Assembly: GCF_036417845.1 (NCBI RefSeq)
Contig: NC_089980.1
Span: 40,608,501-40,672,500, forward strand
Length of the DNA: 64,000 nucleotides
Source: Apteryx mantelli
Taxonomy: Eukaryota > Chordata > Aves > Apterygiformes > Apterygidae
Direction of reading: 5' to 3'
Translations under genes and position numbers: made by a program
Notes under the pieces: generated by a model
The model's database searches: none
The model's input: only the letters and a program-made list of their open reading frames with translations
Told to the model about the DNA's origin: nothing
Shown: piece by piece, positions 25,901-40,900 of the stretch
How positions within the stretch are numbered: position 1 is the first letter of the stretch
Layout of the letters: each line of letters begins with the position of its first letter

Positions 25901-28900
25901 TTATGGCCATGGACATTCGTGTGGATAATGAAAACACCTCATTACTACTTGGCAGCTTATGGGTAAAAATTCTCATGCTTCTGGTCATATCTCAAAATAT
26001 TCCTAACCCCATTTCCTCAGTTAAGAACCGCCCCCCCCAGTAGGTTTATATGAGTATTTTCTAGGATAGATTTTTTGAACGTTGTCAGACTCATCAGGCA
26101 ACATCCTCTGCTAGAGACAGAATAGTAACTAGAGAACATAATTTGATCTGATACAGCAATTCCTATGTTCATAAGAATAATGATGGAAGATTCTTCTGCT
26201 CCGATAGCTATTTATAGCTTTTGTTAAATTGGAGTGAATCTTATACCTTAGGCTATGAAAAGTTACTATCAGATTACAAGCTGACCCATGGTAAGATATC
26301 TGTGCACACAGATATCTTTACTTGTGGCAAAAGAAAGGAATATCAGGTTAGTTCAGTTTGTTTTCTTTACTAAGAGTTACCACAAAACAGCTGATGTGAG
26401 GTAATTTGTCACCCTTGCAGTGACATGTTAATTCATGTGAACTATTCATCGGATTCATAATGGACAAAAACACATAAAACAAAACAGACATCATAGTAAC
26501 TCCTTTTCAGCTGTCCACACAGTAACTGGAAACAGAAGTGGTCTCAATCAGCCTCCAGCTCAGAACTGAGGTCAAATAATAAGGCAGCACGGAAAGACTT
26601 GTACTGCTGCTAACCAGGTAGCTGGCTAGGGTTTTAGATTGTAGCCACACTTAATCACCCCTATCTGTACTGCTAAGGGTATGTGTGAGAGAAACAGAAG
26701 TGAGGGAAGTAGTCAAGAAAAAGTAAATGGAGACAGAGGTGAAGATGACCAATTACAGAATTAAGGTATTACCTGAAAATCTCTGTTAACTCTTTTCATT
26801 TCTTGCAGTTCAGAAGAGCTTTCCTTGGGGGTTAAGAAACACGGGCAAACATTCCTTCAGAGAAAGAAATACTAAAATTAAAAGTTAGCATGGAACAGTC
26901 TATGTAGTTCTTTAGCAACATGTTTGTTTTCCAGAAGCTCAGAACAAGTGCTCAAAAGCTCAGATGGAGAAGGAGAGTCACCTCATTGGCTTAGAGATGG
27001 ACAGGTACTTCAGAAAAATATCCCTATTGAACACCTATCATGTCCAGTTAAAGTCAATAAGAGCTGCAGCATTCAGAACCCTTGAAAGTCAGGGACAAAG
27101 TGTATATTGTGCCATACATTAGTAGTAAATCACATGTGTTAGAATTTAAAATCTATTCTGCTTACAGCAGAATTTTAGAAATCTTAGAGTTTAAAGACAG
27201 AAAAGACAAATTGTTCATGAAATCTGACTCCTCAGACTATTGTGTTTCATTCTGTTACCCCTGTATCTAGGGTAATGTCTGCTTGACTGAAATGTATACT
27301 CTGAAAAGGGTCTGGAATTAATATGAAGACATCAAGCAAGACAGTCAATTCACTATTTTCCTTTCTAGTGTATTTCAGTAGTTAATTGCTTTTATTATAA
27401 AACGTGCTAAACTTCATGAGGCATCAGCTCCCAGCCACTGGTCTTTGTTATACCTTCCTCTGTTAGACTAAAGAGCTTTTTCATATCCACACTGACTCCT
27501 GTGAAGTCACTGCTGCTCTCTAAATCATGTCTCTCAATCTTCTTTGAGTTAAGATTTTGGTCTCCTCCCTTGGGTGTGAAAAGCAGCTCCTGGTTCTGCA
27601 TTCTGCCATACATAGCCCAACCTGCACCATAGGTTATGCAGCACTGAACGCAAGTAGAAACGTCAGGGATGCCAGCCTCTATTGCTGAGCTGTGAATGGC
27701 TAGGTGAACAGGCTTTGAAGTTCAGTAGTATGACAATTATATGGTGACTTGTGCTGTGACATGCTGCCTTAGTCAGAGCTGAGAAGAAAAGCAATGACTT
27801 AGACTGATATCTACAGGTGCATGCCTTTTAGCCAGAGTATTGGAAGAAGCGATAGTAAGTTGATGGGAATTAGTGCATTCATTTAAAGGCAGCAATGAAA
27901 GCAGCTTGAAAAGCTTGATGTGGATGTCCTACTGTAGCAGCAGTTTAGACTGATCCCAAAAAAAGCACTTTGAAAGGTGAAGATCTGTTCTACTCACTCA
28001 CATTTCTGATATAGCACACTCTGAAGAGCTTGCTGCTATCTGACGCAGTCCAGAAAGCTCTAGTATCTCCACCATGTTGACAAAGACTCTCGGGAGCTGC
28101 AGGGTTTATAATAAACAGTCATACTGAGTCAGCGAACATGATACCACTACAAAGTGAGAAAGAAGTACGATCCATAGGTCAGAGAGTGAGTGCAAACTGC
28201 ACTGACTGCAACCAATGGCATGTGCAAGGATAATGTATAAGGGAGAGGAGGGGGGTTAGGGAGGCACATAGTGGATGTCAGCCAAAAGATGAGTGGCAGC
28301 TTGTAAAAACTAGCTGAAATACGGCTTCACTCCCTGGGGCATTTCCATTTTCTCTAGGGTAAATAACACCTTGTGCAGTTGGTTTAGCCATCAAGATTGG
28401 CAGCAGGACTGTACTATATGTTTGGCTCACAGCAAAAACACCGTGAAACACACATTTTTTCTGAAACAGCAGCCCACTTTCTCAGGGCATTATCTAACAT
28501 GGTCATTAGACTACTCCTCAGTGCTGCATTACAACTGCAGCTATTTGGAAGATGACCTTGGATGAAATACAATCACTGACAGTCTATCAGAGGTGAGAAA
28601 AACGTCACTCTGCTGCCAGGAACATAGCTTGCTAAGGTATCTTAAAACCTTACCTCCTCATAGAAAATATCCAAAGTGTCCTGAAGGTGCTTTATATACT
28701 TTTGTGCAGAATAGGTTTCCTGTGTAATTAAAAAAAAACAGATCAGTCTCCTTTCAGTAATCAAGGAGTTTACTGTTTTAACTGAACAAAGAGCCCCGTG
28801 AGAAGATACACTGACTCAATGCTCCTTTTTGCCTCTGATGGCACAGATGATATTTTTTGGATCAAGAGATTTATTGCCACACACACACAGAGGTTATATA

Positions 28901-31900
28901 GTGTTTGTTTTTCCACATAACTAATCTTCCCTTAATCTCTGTAGAACCACCCTCCCCAGGTATATAACAGTTCTTGGCAAAGTCTTTCCGTGATGAATGA
29001 CTCCATAAATCACACCTCAGGATTTCATGGTGTCTTTCATGGGGCCCAGGCCGGGGGTATTTGGTTTATGAAGAGTGACACTTTTTTTTTTTTTAACTGC
29101 CAATTTAGGGAAGTGGAGATGGAGGCAGTCAGGCTCCACAAAGCTCTTGGGCAAAACAACTTTGTGAGGGTAATTGTAGAGGTGTAGCTGTGGGGGCAGA
29201 GATGCGAGTTAGCGTCCTCTAAAGGAAAAAGAGCCAACCTGACCAAGCAGTACCCGTCATTTCCATGGGCTGGGGTCCAGGCCCACAGCCTGTGCTGTGG
29301 GAACCTTTCTAGAGAGGATGACTGTTGAGAGCTAGGCAAAAGACATCTTTTTCACTAGAAACTGATGTATTTCATTTGGTGTCACTCTGATGCAATAACC
29401 AGGCACCTCCAATAATTTTTGCATGGAGACACTTTCCAGAATAAAACCTCACCCATGTCTCTTTAGCAACACGCATAAGACACCATACTGTCTTGATTGC
29501 TCTGTCTAGTTAGACTGGGAGATGTCTTCAGTTTATACTCCGTGTTTTGTTCAGTATGGCGCAGATTGCTGGTTCTTAAATAATGCATTGGTCCAGAGCT
29601 ACAGTGCCGCAACATTAAAAGCTATGCACTCCTTTCTGGTACAATACAGATGAAAGGAATGGCAGTTCTAAGTGCTTTTTAGACAAAGAGGAGCTTTGGC
29701 TGACTGAGAGAGAGAGGAAGGCAAAATTTCCAAGGCTGGTCACCTGCCAAGCACCCAGACTAGCATGCCTAATTCAGAGATACAAACCTTGTCCAAGCAG
29801 TACTGACACAGGTCGTTGCCTCCAACAAAGACAGTGATCAACTTCCAGTCCTCCTTGAAGTTAATGTTCTAGTGGCACATAAAATAAACAGATTGCAGTG
29901 TCCTACCAGCTCAGAATTGCTTAGTCACACAGAGGTAACGTTTACAACTAGGGCTAAACGGGCTACAGGCATCAGGTCAGAACAGCAGAAAGAAGGCTTT
30001 GAGCTAAGAAGGCAGAAGAAAACTGTCCGAGGGGAAAATGTGAACTGCTTGCTAGTCTGGCCACAGTTCACTTTTTCTTTCATAAAGAAATTCCCTTCAG
30101 TAGACAAAAATTGTCAGGGTAGCTAAGTAGGGAGATATGTTTCTGTGGCAGGAAGTGTGCCAGGATGGATGTTAGCTTCAGGACAGGGATGGACAGGCGA
30201 GATTTGCCAGGCACGGCCAGACACCACCAGCAGCGTGGCAGTGAGCAGGGGCAGGGAGCGGATTCAGGAGTGACTCATGGGAGCGGTGGAGCTGGAGCTG
30301 CTGGGGATTGCTGCCAGCTGAGCAAGTATTACCCTGACTGCCAGGAGGGGAGAGGGGTGCCTCAGGGGCAGGCAGCTGGATTAAAATAGAAGAGTCCAGG
30401 AGGCTGGTGACTTCAGCAAGCTCATATAAGGGCAGCTGCAGCATCCACGTCACTGCAGCTAACAATAGGAGCTGCCAAGAGCTGGAACTCATCAAAACAT
30501 TTTGTAACGTTCAGTACAAAGAAAGGAATCAAAGGCAACTATTTTTGGAGTGGTGTATTTACATAATAAACATCTGTGAGAGGAGCCCACAAACAGAGGA
30601 AGGGCCTGGGAATCACCCACAGGCCTGAATTCTCCTCCTTAACCTCAGGCTTTGCTCGGAAAGCCTTTTACAAGAGGCAAAGTGCAGCAGGGACTTTCCC
30701 CCACTCTTTTTAAAGCAGCACAAAAAAATCAGGGAATAAAACAAAGCTCTGGCACTACCTACTATTTTACTCAAGAGCCAGTGTTTCCAGTGGCAGTTCC
30801 CCTCACTCTGCCAAAGAGTCAGTAATGAGGAGTAACTGACAGCGGGGCTAGCATGCAGCTTCCGTCAAGCGTGCTGGCACAGAGAGACACGTGCTTTGAC
30901 AAATCCTGCTCATTCAATACCTTCCTTTCCCATTCAGCCTGCGCCAAGGAGCACCAGGCACTCGCACTCCCTCACACAGCACTGTCCCTCAACCAACAGA
31001 TCACACCCAGACAGCCATCCACCCGGACAAATTCAGCCAATGCTTGGTGAAGGGCAGCCTCAGTTTTCTTCCACATTTGCCACCTTCCGACCCAGCTTAC
31101 AGCAGTGGCCACTATGTTGAAAGCAAAGTAGCCCTTTTGGTCCCTTTTGCAGCCCTCACTGAGGCAGGAACAGCAGATTGTTTCCAGGATGCTAGATCCC
31201 TTACCAATTCCCTGAAAGCTTGTGCCACTGCAGGGATTCATCCCCCCACCCTGAGTATCTTGGCTGGTGATTATTACTTGCCAATTAAGAACCAGAATTT
31301 CAGAGGTCCTAATCTCCTGGGAGAGCTTCAGTCATCCTCCTTCCTAGCATTGCCATTCCCCAGACCCAAACTCAAAGAGTGAATAGCATGATTCGTGTTA
31401 GCCACCAGGCCCCTACTTGAGCAGCTTTGCACTCAGTCTTTATGACTTCCAGTTTCAAGGCCACTGCTCACCTGTACAGTCCTATGATCTCCCTAGTCTT
31501 CACATCTCCCCCTTCTCCCCAATACAGTTCTTTCAGTCCCTGGATGAATCACACATTAAATTAGTCTCTGCCCTATCCCCTTCCTTGTGTGTTTGCACAC
31601 TACCTACATAGATTTATATAGGTAAATTATAATCTCCTAATGGTAGTGACTAATCCATTGCACTTTCACATTGGAAAGCACACCAGAGACAAAACCACTG
31701 ATTTTTCTTCCATCTATAAAGCACTCTTTACCACTCAAATGTCCCATCAGTTATAGTTATCTACCAGAGACCACAGGATCATTGAGGGTGGCTCAAGCTC
31801 CCAGCCTGATAGCTCAGAGGAGCAATCCACTTACCGAGCTGCTTCTCATTAGCTCCACCAATTCACGTGCTTGGGATGACATATTGCTATAGAGAGAGGA

Positions 31901-34900
31901 GAGAAGCATTTTAGATTTATGCTCTGAAAGCACATCATCTTCCTGCTCTCCCACTCCTCCTTTCAGGAAACCTTAGGAACAGCAGAAATCAGTACAGGGA
32001 AAGCAATGCCTCAAAAGGGAGAGCAAACAAACAGGGACTAAGAGCAGCAGCAGCTGCACAAGTGAATAATCTGACCTGAAAGGGCTTTAGCTAGGATGGC
32101 TGCCAAGTGGCAGGCAACTGGGATGAATATTTCCCATTTCAGAATTCACTTAAATGCATTTTGTTTGGAGAAAAACACTTAACCCTAGATGCACAGAGAC
32201 ATTTAGTTGCATAACTCCCTTTGAAATCCAGTGAGAGAGTTTGATGCTTACACATAAGCTAGGCACCTAAACAGCTTTCTTGACCTGGCCTTAAATTCCC
32301 ATGGCTTGTCTCAGAGCTGGAGGACATCACTTACACTGTGGAATTGCCAGGCTGGAGAGTCCCAGCCCGTCTCCGAGCCGGATGCAACATCCATGGAGTG
32401 AACCACAAACCATGTCAAGGTACCAGGTGGAAACCTGATATACTAGCATGAGACTGTACTTGATCTAACAAGCCCTGCCTCTCTCCAGCAGCTACACAGA
32501 TGTGACTACATTGTTTGCACTCCCAGAACCATACTGATTGCCCTGAGTCTTTGCTCGATACATCCATGAAGTATTTCACAACCACACAAGCTTTGCTAGC
32601 TACCCTGAAACTCTCTTGCGGTAAATGTAATGACAGTTAAGGCTGTCACACAAAGTCTTGGAAACAAACTCCATGAGTATCCACAGAGCAGGTACAGCAT
32701 ATGCAATATATACTCTCATGTATTTTGGCTCTCAAACTAGAGGAGTTTTTCTTCAAGAGAAGAAAGAAATTAATTCCCAACCGCTCATTCTGTTCTTCTG
32801 CTTTGCACCGCAAACAGGGGTAGTTTTTAATGCAATTAGGGTAGCAGTAGGCTTCTATTTGATAATTTGAGGAGCATGTCCCAGAAATCAAGGAATAACT
32901 ATAAAATGATCATGAATTTTGTCTGATTATAGACATGGCCTGACAATGAATGAGGGACCTGCATACCAAAGGCTGGGTAGAAAAAGGAACTGATAGAATT
33001 AGAAACATATTATCATTAAGGCATTGTCTTGGAAGTTCTGGGCAAAAAGTCAGATGAAGAAAGGAAGTTTCTCTCTGTCTCTAATTTAGAAAATGATGCA
33101 AAGAAATCCCCCAAATATTGAATTAAAAAACAACAGTCAAACCACAGAAACATGCATAGTACAAGGAGATCATCAGTATTAACTCGACCTTAACATGCAG
33201 CTCAAAGCTAATCTGCCAGGCCATCGGTTCTCACCCCTCTTTGCCCTTCCTTGGTTACGATTATGCTTACAGTGCTTTGGCGCCTCCCTTCGCTGCATTG
33301 AATCCAGCCGTTTCCTTAGTGTTGCCAGTGGAGAAGCCAAAGAGGTTTGGATTGAATTTTTTCAAGATATCTTAAAAGGAGGAGAAGACATGATGTTTAG
33401 CCATCCACAGCACAACAAACAGTATTGCTTCCCACAGAAGTGCAAGCCAATCTTGTGGTGAAAATACAGGCTTGGTTTTCCCCTGATTCACTGTGACCTT
33501 AAGTAAGCTATGGACACACCTGCCTTGGAGGCTCCAGATACTGTCCAAACTTAGGTGTTGCAACTATTTCTCTCAGTGGTCTCCCAGAAGCCAGGGTCTG
33601 GCAGACCTGGAAAGTTACGTGTCTCAAGAAACTCGCCATTCTTGAATATGAGTGCCAGAGTGATCACAGCTACTTCCATTAATACTTCCCTTAATTTAGA
33701 TGCTCTGAATATGGAGATCTGCCTCCCGCTTCTTCAGCTACCTGTGTTTGTTGCAAAGAAGTGAAGTTTTATTCACATTTAGAGATTTCACCCTCAGTGG
33801 GGAAGCATGATGTCTGATGGCTACTGTGTCTGTAACGCTGTCTGAAGCCTCTTTATAGAGTCATATTTACAATGCTGCATACATAAAAAAGTGCCTTTTA
33901 TTCTTCTTTAGACACAGACGTGTGCGGTACAAGACAAAGCGTAATGAATTTTATTACCAACTATGACAGGTATTGTCAGACTGCTTCACAGCATGAATCG
34001 CATACATATAGATGAACTGTTGTGAACCAAGTGCCCTCTAATTTATGGTCACACTGACCACTTGCAGTTTCCATGGCAACTACAGCAACTGGTTACACAG
34101 AACACTAGGACAAGAAATTTATAGTATTTTTAGATTTTTTCAGTGCAATTTAGCAACTTGAAATCACTGGGAGGAACCATAACCTTGTCAACAGCCTTCT
34201 CTAGATGGACCACTAATTGCTTCACAACCCTTCATTTGCTCACAGCCATTACAATCACTCGTTGGAAAGCACAGAACAAAATAAAGGAGGGGCAGATCTG
34301 CCATGAACTTCTATCACCTTCAGCACATTTGCTCCTCACCAGTCCTGTCAAAAGGATGTTACAATCACATGCAGATCCTGTAGTGCAGAGGAGCTGAATC
34401 AGGTTTATAGCTAATAAGGTCAGTCTGTGTTGCAGCTGTGACTCAGATGAACTGCTTGTATCCATAACAGACAGGCATCCCCCACTGTTCACAAGGAAAG
34501 CATGATCATTTCCAGATGTCTCCTAGCATCTGCCTGGATTGCTCTCAGAGTAATACATGCCTTTCCCTTTTCTCATGTTGGTTTTCCAGGATACTCACTG
34601 GGTAAAGTAGTCTGAGTCTCCAGGGTCCCGTCACCTCCAATACTACAAAGGGAAAGAGCAGAAGCACTAAGTAAGACTAATCCTGCAACCATCTGTCTTA
34701 TTGTCACCATATGTTGTTGCTGTAGCAGCCAAGGAAGGAAAAAAAAAGAAGCCTTGAACAGGACTGAGAAGATAAACTACAACACAAGTAGGAATTCAGG
34801 GAAAGTACCGAAAGGAGATTTTAGATTAAATCAAACTGCTAAGACAGATGCTATGACTATAGCCTAGCAGTAGAAAATGCTGGCAGAAATACCTTTCTCA

Positions 34901-37900
34901 TATACACATGCTGGGATGTCCATCATCAAAAAACAACCACCCCTCTCCCCCCCCCCCAGCATATTTCCTTACTAAAGTTGCTCCATGTGACCTTGCTGCA
35001 ACTGTACTTGTGTGCATAGAAGAGAGAGTGCAGTAAATGCCCATTAACTACCTATTTAGGATCCTGCAATATAGACTATAAAAAAAGTCTCTGCTTCTAC
35101 CATTTAAAGCTTGTCTATGTGTCTGTGTGCACAGCCAATACCTTCCTATACCAACTCTATCAGCCTCTCCTAAACATACCTATCCCTGCATATACATGGG
35201 TGGGAGGGAGAAAAAGGATCAAGGAAAGAATGTATACATGCATGTGCTTTTCTACATACTTCTGCCCATATAAAGCAGGCAGTTTCCTTCCACTCTGTCA
35301 TGGACATTGAGGTTTGCACCCACCCAGACATATATCGTCTTTGACCACTTTGCAATTGCCTTCAAACAAACTTAGTCATGAAACACATGGGACAAATTTT
35401 TTTGAATATACATGTAGTGCTCTCACCATGTTCAGGCCAATCCACATTTGTATTCATAATCTCTATCATTAGATATGGCAGTAGATAATCACAGTATCAG
35501 GAATGTTTTGAATCATCTCCAGGGGGACCAGCAGGAGGCTGAAAACTCACTCATATTAATAACCTAATACTGCCAGACTGGGGCACAGGACTACACTGGC
35601 AGCAGTCAAATCTGGTCAAGAATCACTCCCTTTCTCTTCCAGTCTTGACAAGCAGATCTTCTTTCCTCTCTTCCTTCCTCTGCCAATCTTTATCCAGCAA
35701 TACTTGCTCTTAACCTCCTAACCACACATTTACTCCTTCTAGGGAGGCATTGCTCTGTAGGAGTAGGATTTAGTTACTACAACTGTGGCAGCAAACCCTT
35801 ATTTGGGACACCTCATTCTCATCTTCTCAAGTATGTGACTACACCACCAGGTGACTCACACTTCTAACTGTGTCTGTAGATAAAAATACCAGAGCATTTT
35901 TACCTCCAGGAAAGTCCCCTGCAGTCTCCTTGTGGGTCTGTTGCTTGGGCTCCTACTGCAGTCTGGAAAGGATGGGAAGAATTGTTTATAAAATACTAGA
36001 TGAAAAAAATGCTGCAAGCTGAAGTAAGACAGACATAGTGATTTCAAAGTGCTGAAAGCATTTCATTAACATCACTCTGCACCCAGCTAAGCTTTTCAAG
36101 TATTCCTTTGGGACTTAAATGCTCCATACCCTGATTCACCGACATACTTGGCCCCCTAGGCAACCCTATGTCTCCTATGGTTCAAATTCATGGGCTTCTC
36201 CTCCTATGCAAGAGCAGCTCATCTAGATAATAGACCATGGGGCATCAGAGGAGATGCAGTCCAACCACAGGGCATCAGACCACAAGATCAAGAAGATACA
36301 GCTTTGGAATTACTACTCTAATAAAGTTACTTCAGCAACCCAAGGGGACTCAGATTAATATCAACAGCTTTGTATTTTGGGGGGATTTTTCTGATGGAAA
36401 ATGCTTCATTCTGGCATTTTCGAAAGAAAGCTGATTTGAGAGAGACTTTATAATCCGGGGGGGGGGGGGGGGGGGGGAACCACTGATGAAGAATTCCCAG
36501 CCAGTTTTAGCTGTAAATAAATCAGTAGAGGAGCTGTTTTTTAATCTTCCACAGAAACAAGTCTTTGGTTTAAAATCCACTTTTCTCTGCTGGACCTAGT
36601 TTCCTAGTCTAGCACACAGACTTGATGAGATATAGGCAGGATTTTTTTTTTTGCCAATACAGATAAGCGTGTTGGCAAATCTATTGCTTTCACTGTGCAC
36701 TGGTGCTGAGAAGTCAAAAACAGACGCATTCCAGCCAGTGGCATGACTAAATTGCTCGATGTTTCATTAATCTCCAACTGCATCTAGACTGAGAATAGTC
36801 TTCCTGCAGTGTGAACTTAAATAACTTTTCTTTTAATAAAGAAAAGCTATCAGAACAAAATAGATAGGTGATGGATTTGAGCAACTCAAGGGCTCACAGG
36901 AAAGAGATAGGATTTTTTTTTTTTTTAAACCTCTAGCAAGGTCAGCACACTGACATGCATTCAGGCCAGTAATCATGAAAATGGGTTCTTCCGGAGCTTT
37001 ATAGTTTATTAGTGGTTTCACTTCATTTCGTTCTCTTCAAAAAGCCACAGTGCAAATTCAGCTGTAAACACTGACTGCATTCAGGGCTCTTGTGGGACCT
37101 GTTAATTTCCACCCCCAGTCAGTAGCACTAAATCCCTTAACAAAAACCCCAGTCACATTGCAGTGGCAAGTACCAGTTGCAACTGGCAAGAACAGCATGA
37201 AAAACTGCAGCCATGTGTCACCCAGAGTGGTCTCACTCAGCTGTTGAGACAAGGACCTCAAACATCAGATTCTGTGGCCCTTGTGACTATGGCACTCTCG
37301 GATGTTTCATGTGCTAAGAGAGTGAAAATTTAGAAAAGACGTGTGCACTTGCAGGAGGAAGTCAAGCAATTAATTTTAAGAGTCATGGCAACAATAGGAA
37401 GGAGGCTTACAGGGTCATTGCTGAGGTCTTCTAAGAAAAGCTCAAAGCTCAGCAGGGGGCAAAGCCAGGATTATCTCAGGTCATGCAAAATCAGTTATCA
37501 GAGCTAACAAGGAGGTGAAGACATGCACACCTGCCTGTAGAGAAGCCTGATCATTTGAGGGCCTCGGTCCCCTCAATTTCCTCTGAACCCTACAGGAGCT
37601 GAAGCTGCTAGAACTAGCACTGGTTTTGCTCAGGAATTACAATTCATCAGAACTGTTGACACCAAGATTTGCTTTCATCCCATGCCAGAACAATTCTGTA
37701 CTGCTGTGCAATTCTGGAACTTCTTCCTCAAAGAAAGTCAGTGCAGATCTGCAGTATTCCCTGCTATTCTTTTTCACTGCCTTTCTTTTCTGTGCCTATT
37801 CTTTTTCATTTCAGTTCTTGGTACATGAAATATATCAGAGTTTTAATTGGAAGGTGCCTAACCCAGGAAACAACATTTGAAAGCAAAATTCTGAAATACT

Positions 37901-40900
37901 GAATATCAGAAATTACCTTAAATGAGGAACACTCCATTTTGCAGTCAGTTATTTCCACAGGAATTTTCATCAACATTTCTCATTGTATGAAAACTGCCAA
38001 TTGTTTGTTTTTGATTTTATGTCAGAAAAGACTATTCCTTCAAGACAGACACTCCTCTTTTCAAAAACATATGAAAGAAACCTCTGTTCAATACAGAATG
38101 TGATCGCATTTCTGCTTTGGCCTGAGTTATTCATTACTGATTTACACAATTGCCAGTATCACTCACATCCCTTCAGGCTAGCTATTTCTTTTGCAAAGGG
38201 ACACAGGTGGATGAGTTTTGCTATGCCAAGTCAAAGCAATTTGCTTTCTATCTGATGATGCCTGACTTGACAACAGATGGAAAATGACGATTGTTTTTTT
38301 TCCATTTCAAACCTGGGAATACAGCAGTACTCACAGTCAGGGAATCCCCCAGTGCTCCTATGACTTTGATGTCAACAGGTCGCAGCTCATGTACTAAAAT
38401 AGAGTAGGAAAAAAAAAAAGGCAGAATTATTGATAACTGACACAAAATGCTGCTCATCAAAATAAAGATCCAAAACTTCAGTTCCAACCCGATGATATTT
38501 TTACAGACTTTTAGGGAGAATAAGCCTAAAAAAGTTCTATCCATCAGCTAAGCAAGAGGCATAAACTCTTGCAACTTGCTTGCAATAATATCCTCAACTA
38601 ACAAGAAAATAAATGGACCTTAAAACAGCTTTCCACATGTCACCTTAGGAAGGAATGAAAACAGATTAGATACATTTAGAGATGCATACTTTCATTCTCT
38701 TTTAATTGGTTTTAAGGTTTGGACCATAGATCAATACTTCCCATTAGCTGTATTCCTGCAAAGCATTCCAACTATGCACAGCGCACCTACTGCGCTGCTT
38801 ATCATAGCAGGTTCACCAGGCAGGTCAAACTTGCTGAGCCACTAACTTGCCTAGGAGATTTTAATCATGTTGCTGTATGATCACATGTATCCACAGAGAA
38901 CACACCTGCTGGGCTGCAGAACTTGCTGCATATGGCAAGACAGACTTTCTTGCTATGCTGCTAAATGTGTCAGCCTTTATTGTTTCCTTTCCATCTAGGA
39001 TTTACAGTTTCAAGATCTTACTGTTTTTAAAAATAAAAGGAGAAATCTTTCCTATTTGTGATTTTAGCTTACAAGTTCTTTCTCACCTGATGTTGGGACA
39101 GATCTGGATGGAGTCTGTTCGGAACACAACAGGTCACTGCCCCAATTCTGAAGTGACAAATAACGAGACTGGTCACTTTATGGTTAGAAGACTATATGGA
39201 ATATTTATGTAGTTGAATTGCACAATTAAAAGCAAAACAAAATCAAGATGTATATTCTAGTTTGGTGCTACGTAGCTCAGCAGTCTTTCCCTTTTCTTTG
39301 TGTAATGCTGTCCAAATATTGTCTTTGGTGAAATCTTCTAGCTAAAACATACCATTTTCCAAAGTCAAACATTTCATCTAGATATATCACTTCTGACAAA
39401 GTTTCTTAAGGAGAATAATTTTTCCCCTCTTTTCAGCCTGGAGATTTTGTCCTTGACTTAGGAGGTGGGGGCTCCAGGCTTGAAGTCCTGCTCTGATCTG
39501 AAGAGACCTCAGATTTAAAAAACAAGCAACAATAAAAAACAAGAAAACTCTCTGCAAAGCTATATTATTATTATTTTCCACATATCTTGCTAGAAAACTC
39601 TTCTTTACCTGGAAATTTTCAAAAATGCCTTGCTTTCACTTAATATAAAAATTTTAAAAAATTTTGAAGCCTCAGAAGTTTCAGATAAACAGAGCTGTCA
39701 GCCTCTAATCAGCTTCAGTAACTATAATTTACTATATATTTGCAAACGATATCATAGGTTGTATATTTACTCTGCCAATGATGAAACTGAGTCAATCAAG
39801 CACTGCAGAAACATCCTGGTTCACTCACAGAGGCAGCTGACGAATGTACTACCTATGTTCTTTCATAATGACAGCAACAATATTAGCTGAAAACGTAATA
39901 AGGCAAAAATTGTAAACATTGCAATGGGCAGTTCCCTGTAAGAGCAGAGATATCTGCTCATTCTGATCTCAGAGCTGACCCTGCTTCAAGCCGGAGGTTG
40001 GACTAGGGATCTCCTGAGGTCCCTTCCAACCTGAATTATTCTATGATTGCATGATTTGATCATTCAGACAGAAGTTACACAGACCAATGATCTTAGGAAG
40101 TATGAGAGTCTCATGAGGTTAGCACTAAAAGAAAAAAAAAAAAAAGCCAAAAAGGTTCTCATGTATAACACAATGTAAGAGGCTGTACAATCAGCCATCT
40201 AGTTAAAAGCTGCTTCAAGAGGCTAGAATGGCCAGCTAGGCTTATTTTTAGATGAGAGAAGAAACTCCTCCTTTACTGTCTACTGTCTCTCTCCTTTATC
40301 ATTTTTACCGAATCTCAACAACAGTTTTTAAAGTGCAGGAATTACCCATTAAAAATATAACTCCTGCCTACAGATAAAAATCCCACTTGAACATTGCAAA
40401 CTATGGCTTGCTGAAAGAATACTAGCTGTAGCTCTTCATAACCCTCAAGGTATATAGAGGATTTCATAATTTTGCTAGGCATTGAAGACCCTCAGTGTGC
40501 CCAGCTAGTCTAGGCCATTTTGACAGCCATCTCCAGCTACTTTTACCAAAAAAAAAAAAAAAAAAAAAGGGCATCCGTTTGCAGGAATTCTGCATGCCTG
40601 CAGCCATTTATCATGAGCAAGTTGCTGCCCTTTTCTTCAAGTTTTATGCAAGGTTTGTTTCTACAGTTTATTTTATCTCCCCTGTGCTAGTTGCTCAGTC
40701 ATGATGGAAAGTGAAAGCCTCCTTTTGAGACTGGATCCCTGCCAGTGGACCCCTACTGCTTCCTTTGCTGCTGGAAACGTGTCCAACACATACAGGTGAC
40801 TGCCCTCTACAGGCTAAGCTTACTTGACTGCATGGAAGTAGGACGCAAACTTCCCCAAATTGTGGGGGGGCTCATGGTCCTAAATCCTCTTCCCCCTGTT

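Larger units (their letters stand above)
24205..28001 (-). other. PLB1: PLB1 introns between repeat IV exons
   Basis: Three introns (24205-25316, 25422-26772, 26855-28001) hold unique AT-rich DNA. A run of eight or more C near 26030 is the only simple repeat of note. No mobile element was recognised. Confidence 0.55.
31887..38334 (-). other. PLB1: PLB1 introns flanking repeat IV exons
   Basis: The introns 31887-33270, 33371-34598, 34643-35903 and 35963-38334 are unique sequence with short homopolymers (C run near 34950, G run at 36457-36477). No nested gene was found. Confidence 0.5.

Noticed and set aside
31887..34598. Loss of the ILREFN-type exon from repeat IV
   Set aside because: I first failed to find it, but a diverged 100-bp exon with perfect phases lies at 33271-33370.
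35904..35957. Acceptor TGCAG inside the repeat IV RGLSW exon
   Set aside because: Starting there breaks the phase needed from the GDSL exon, whereas the TTTCCAG five bases upstream fits exactly.
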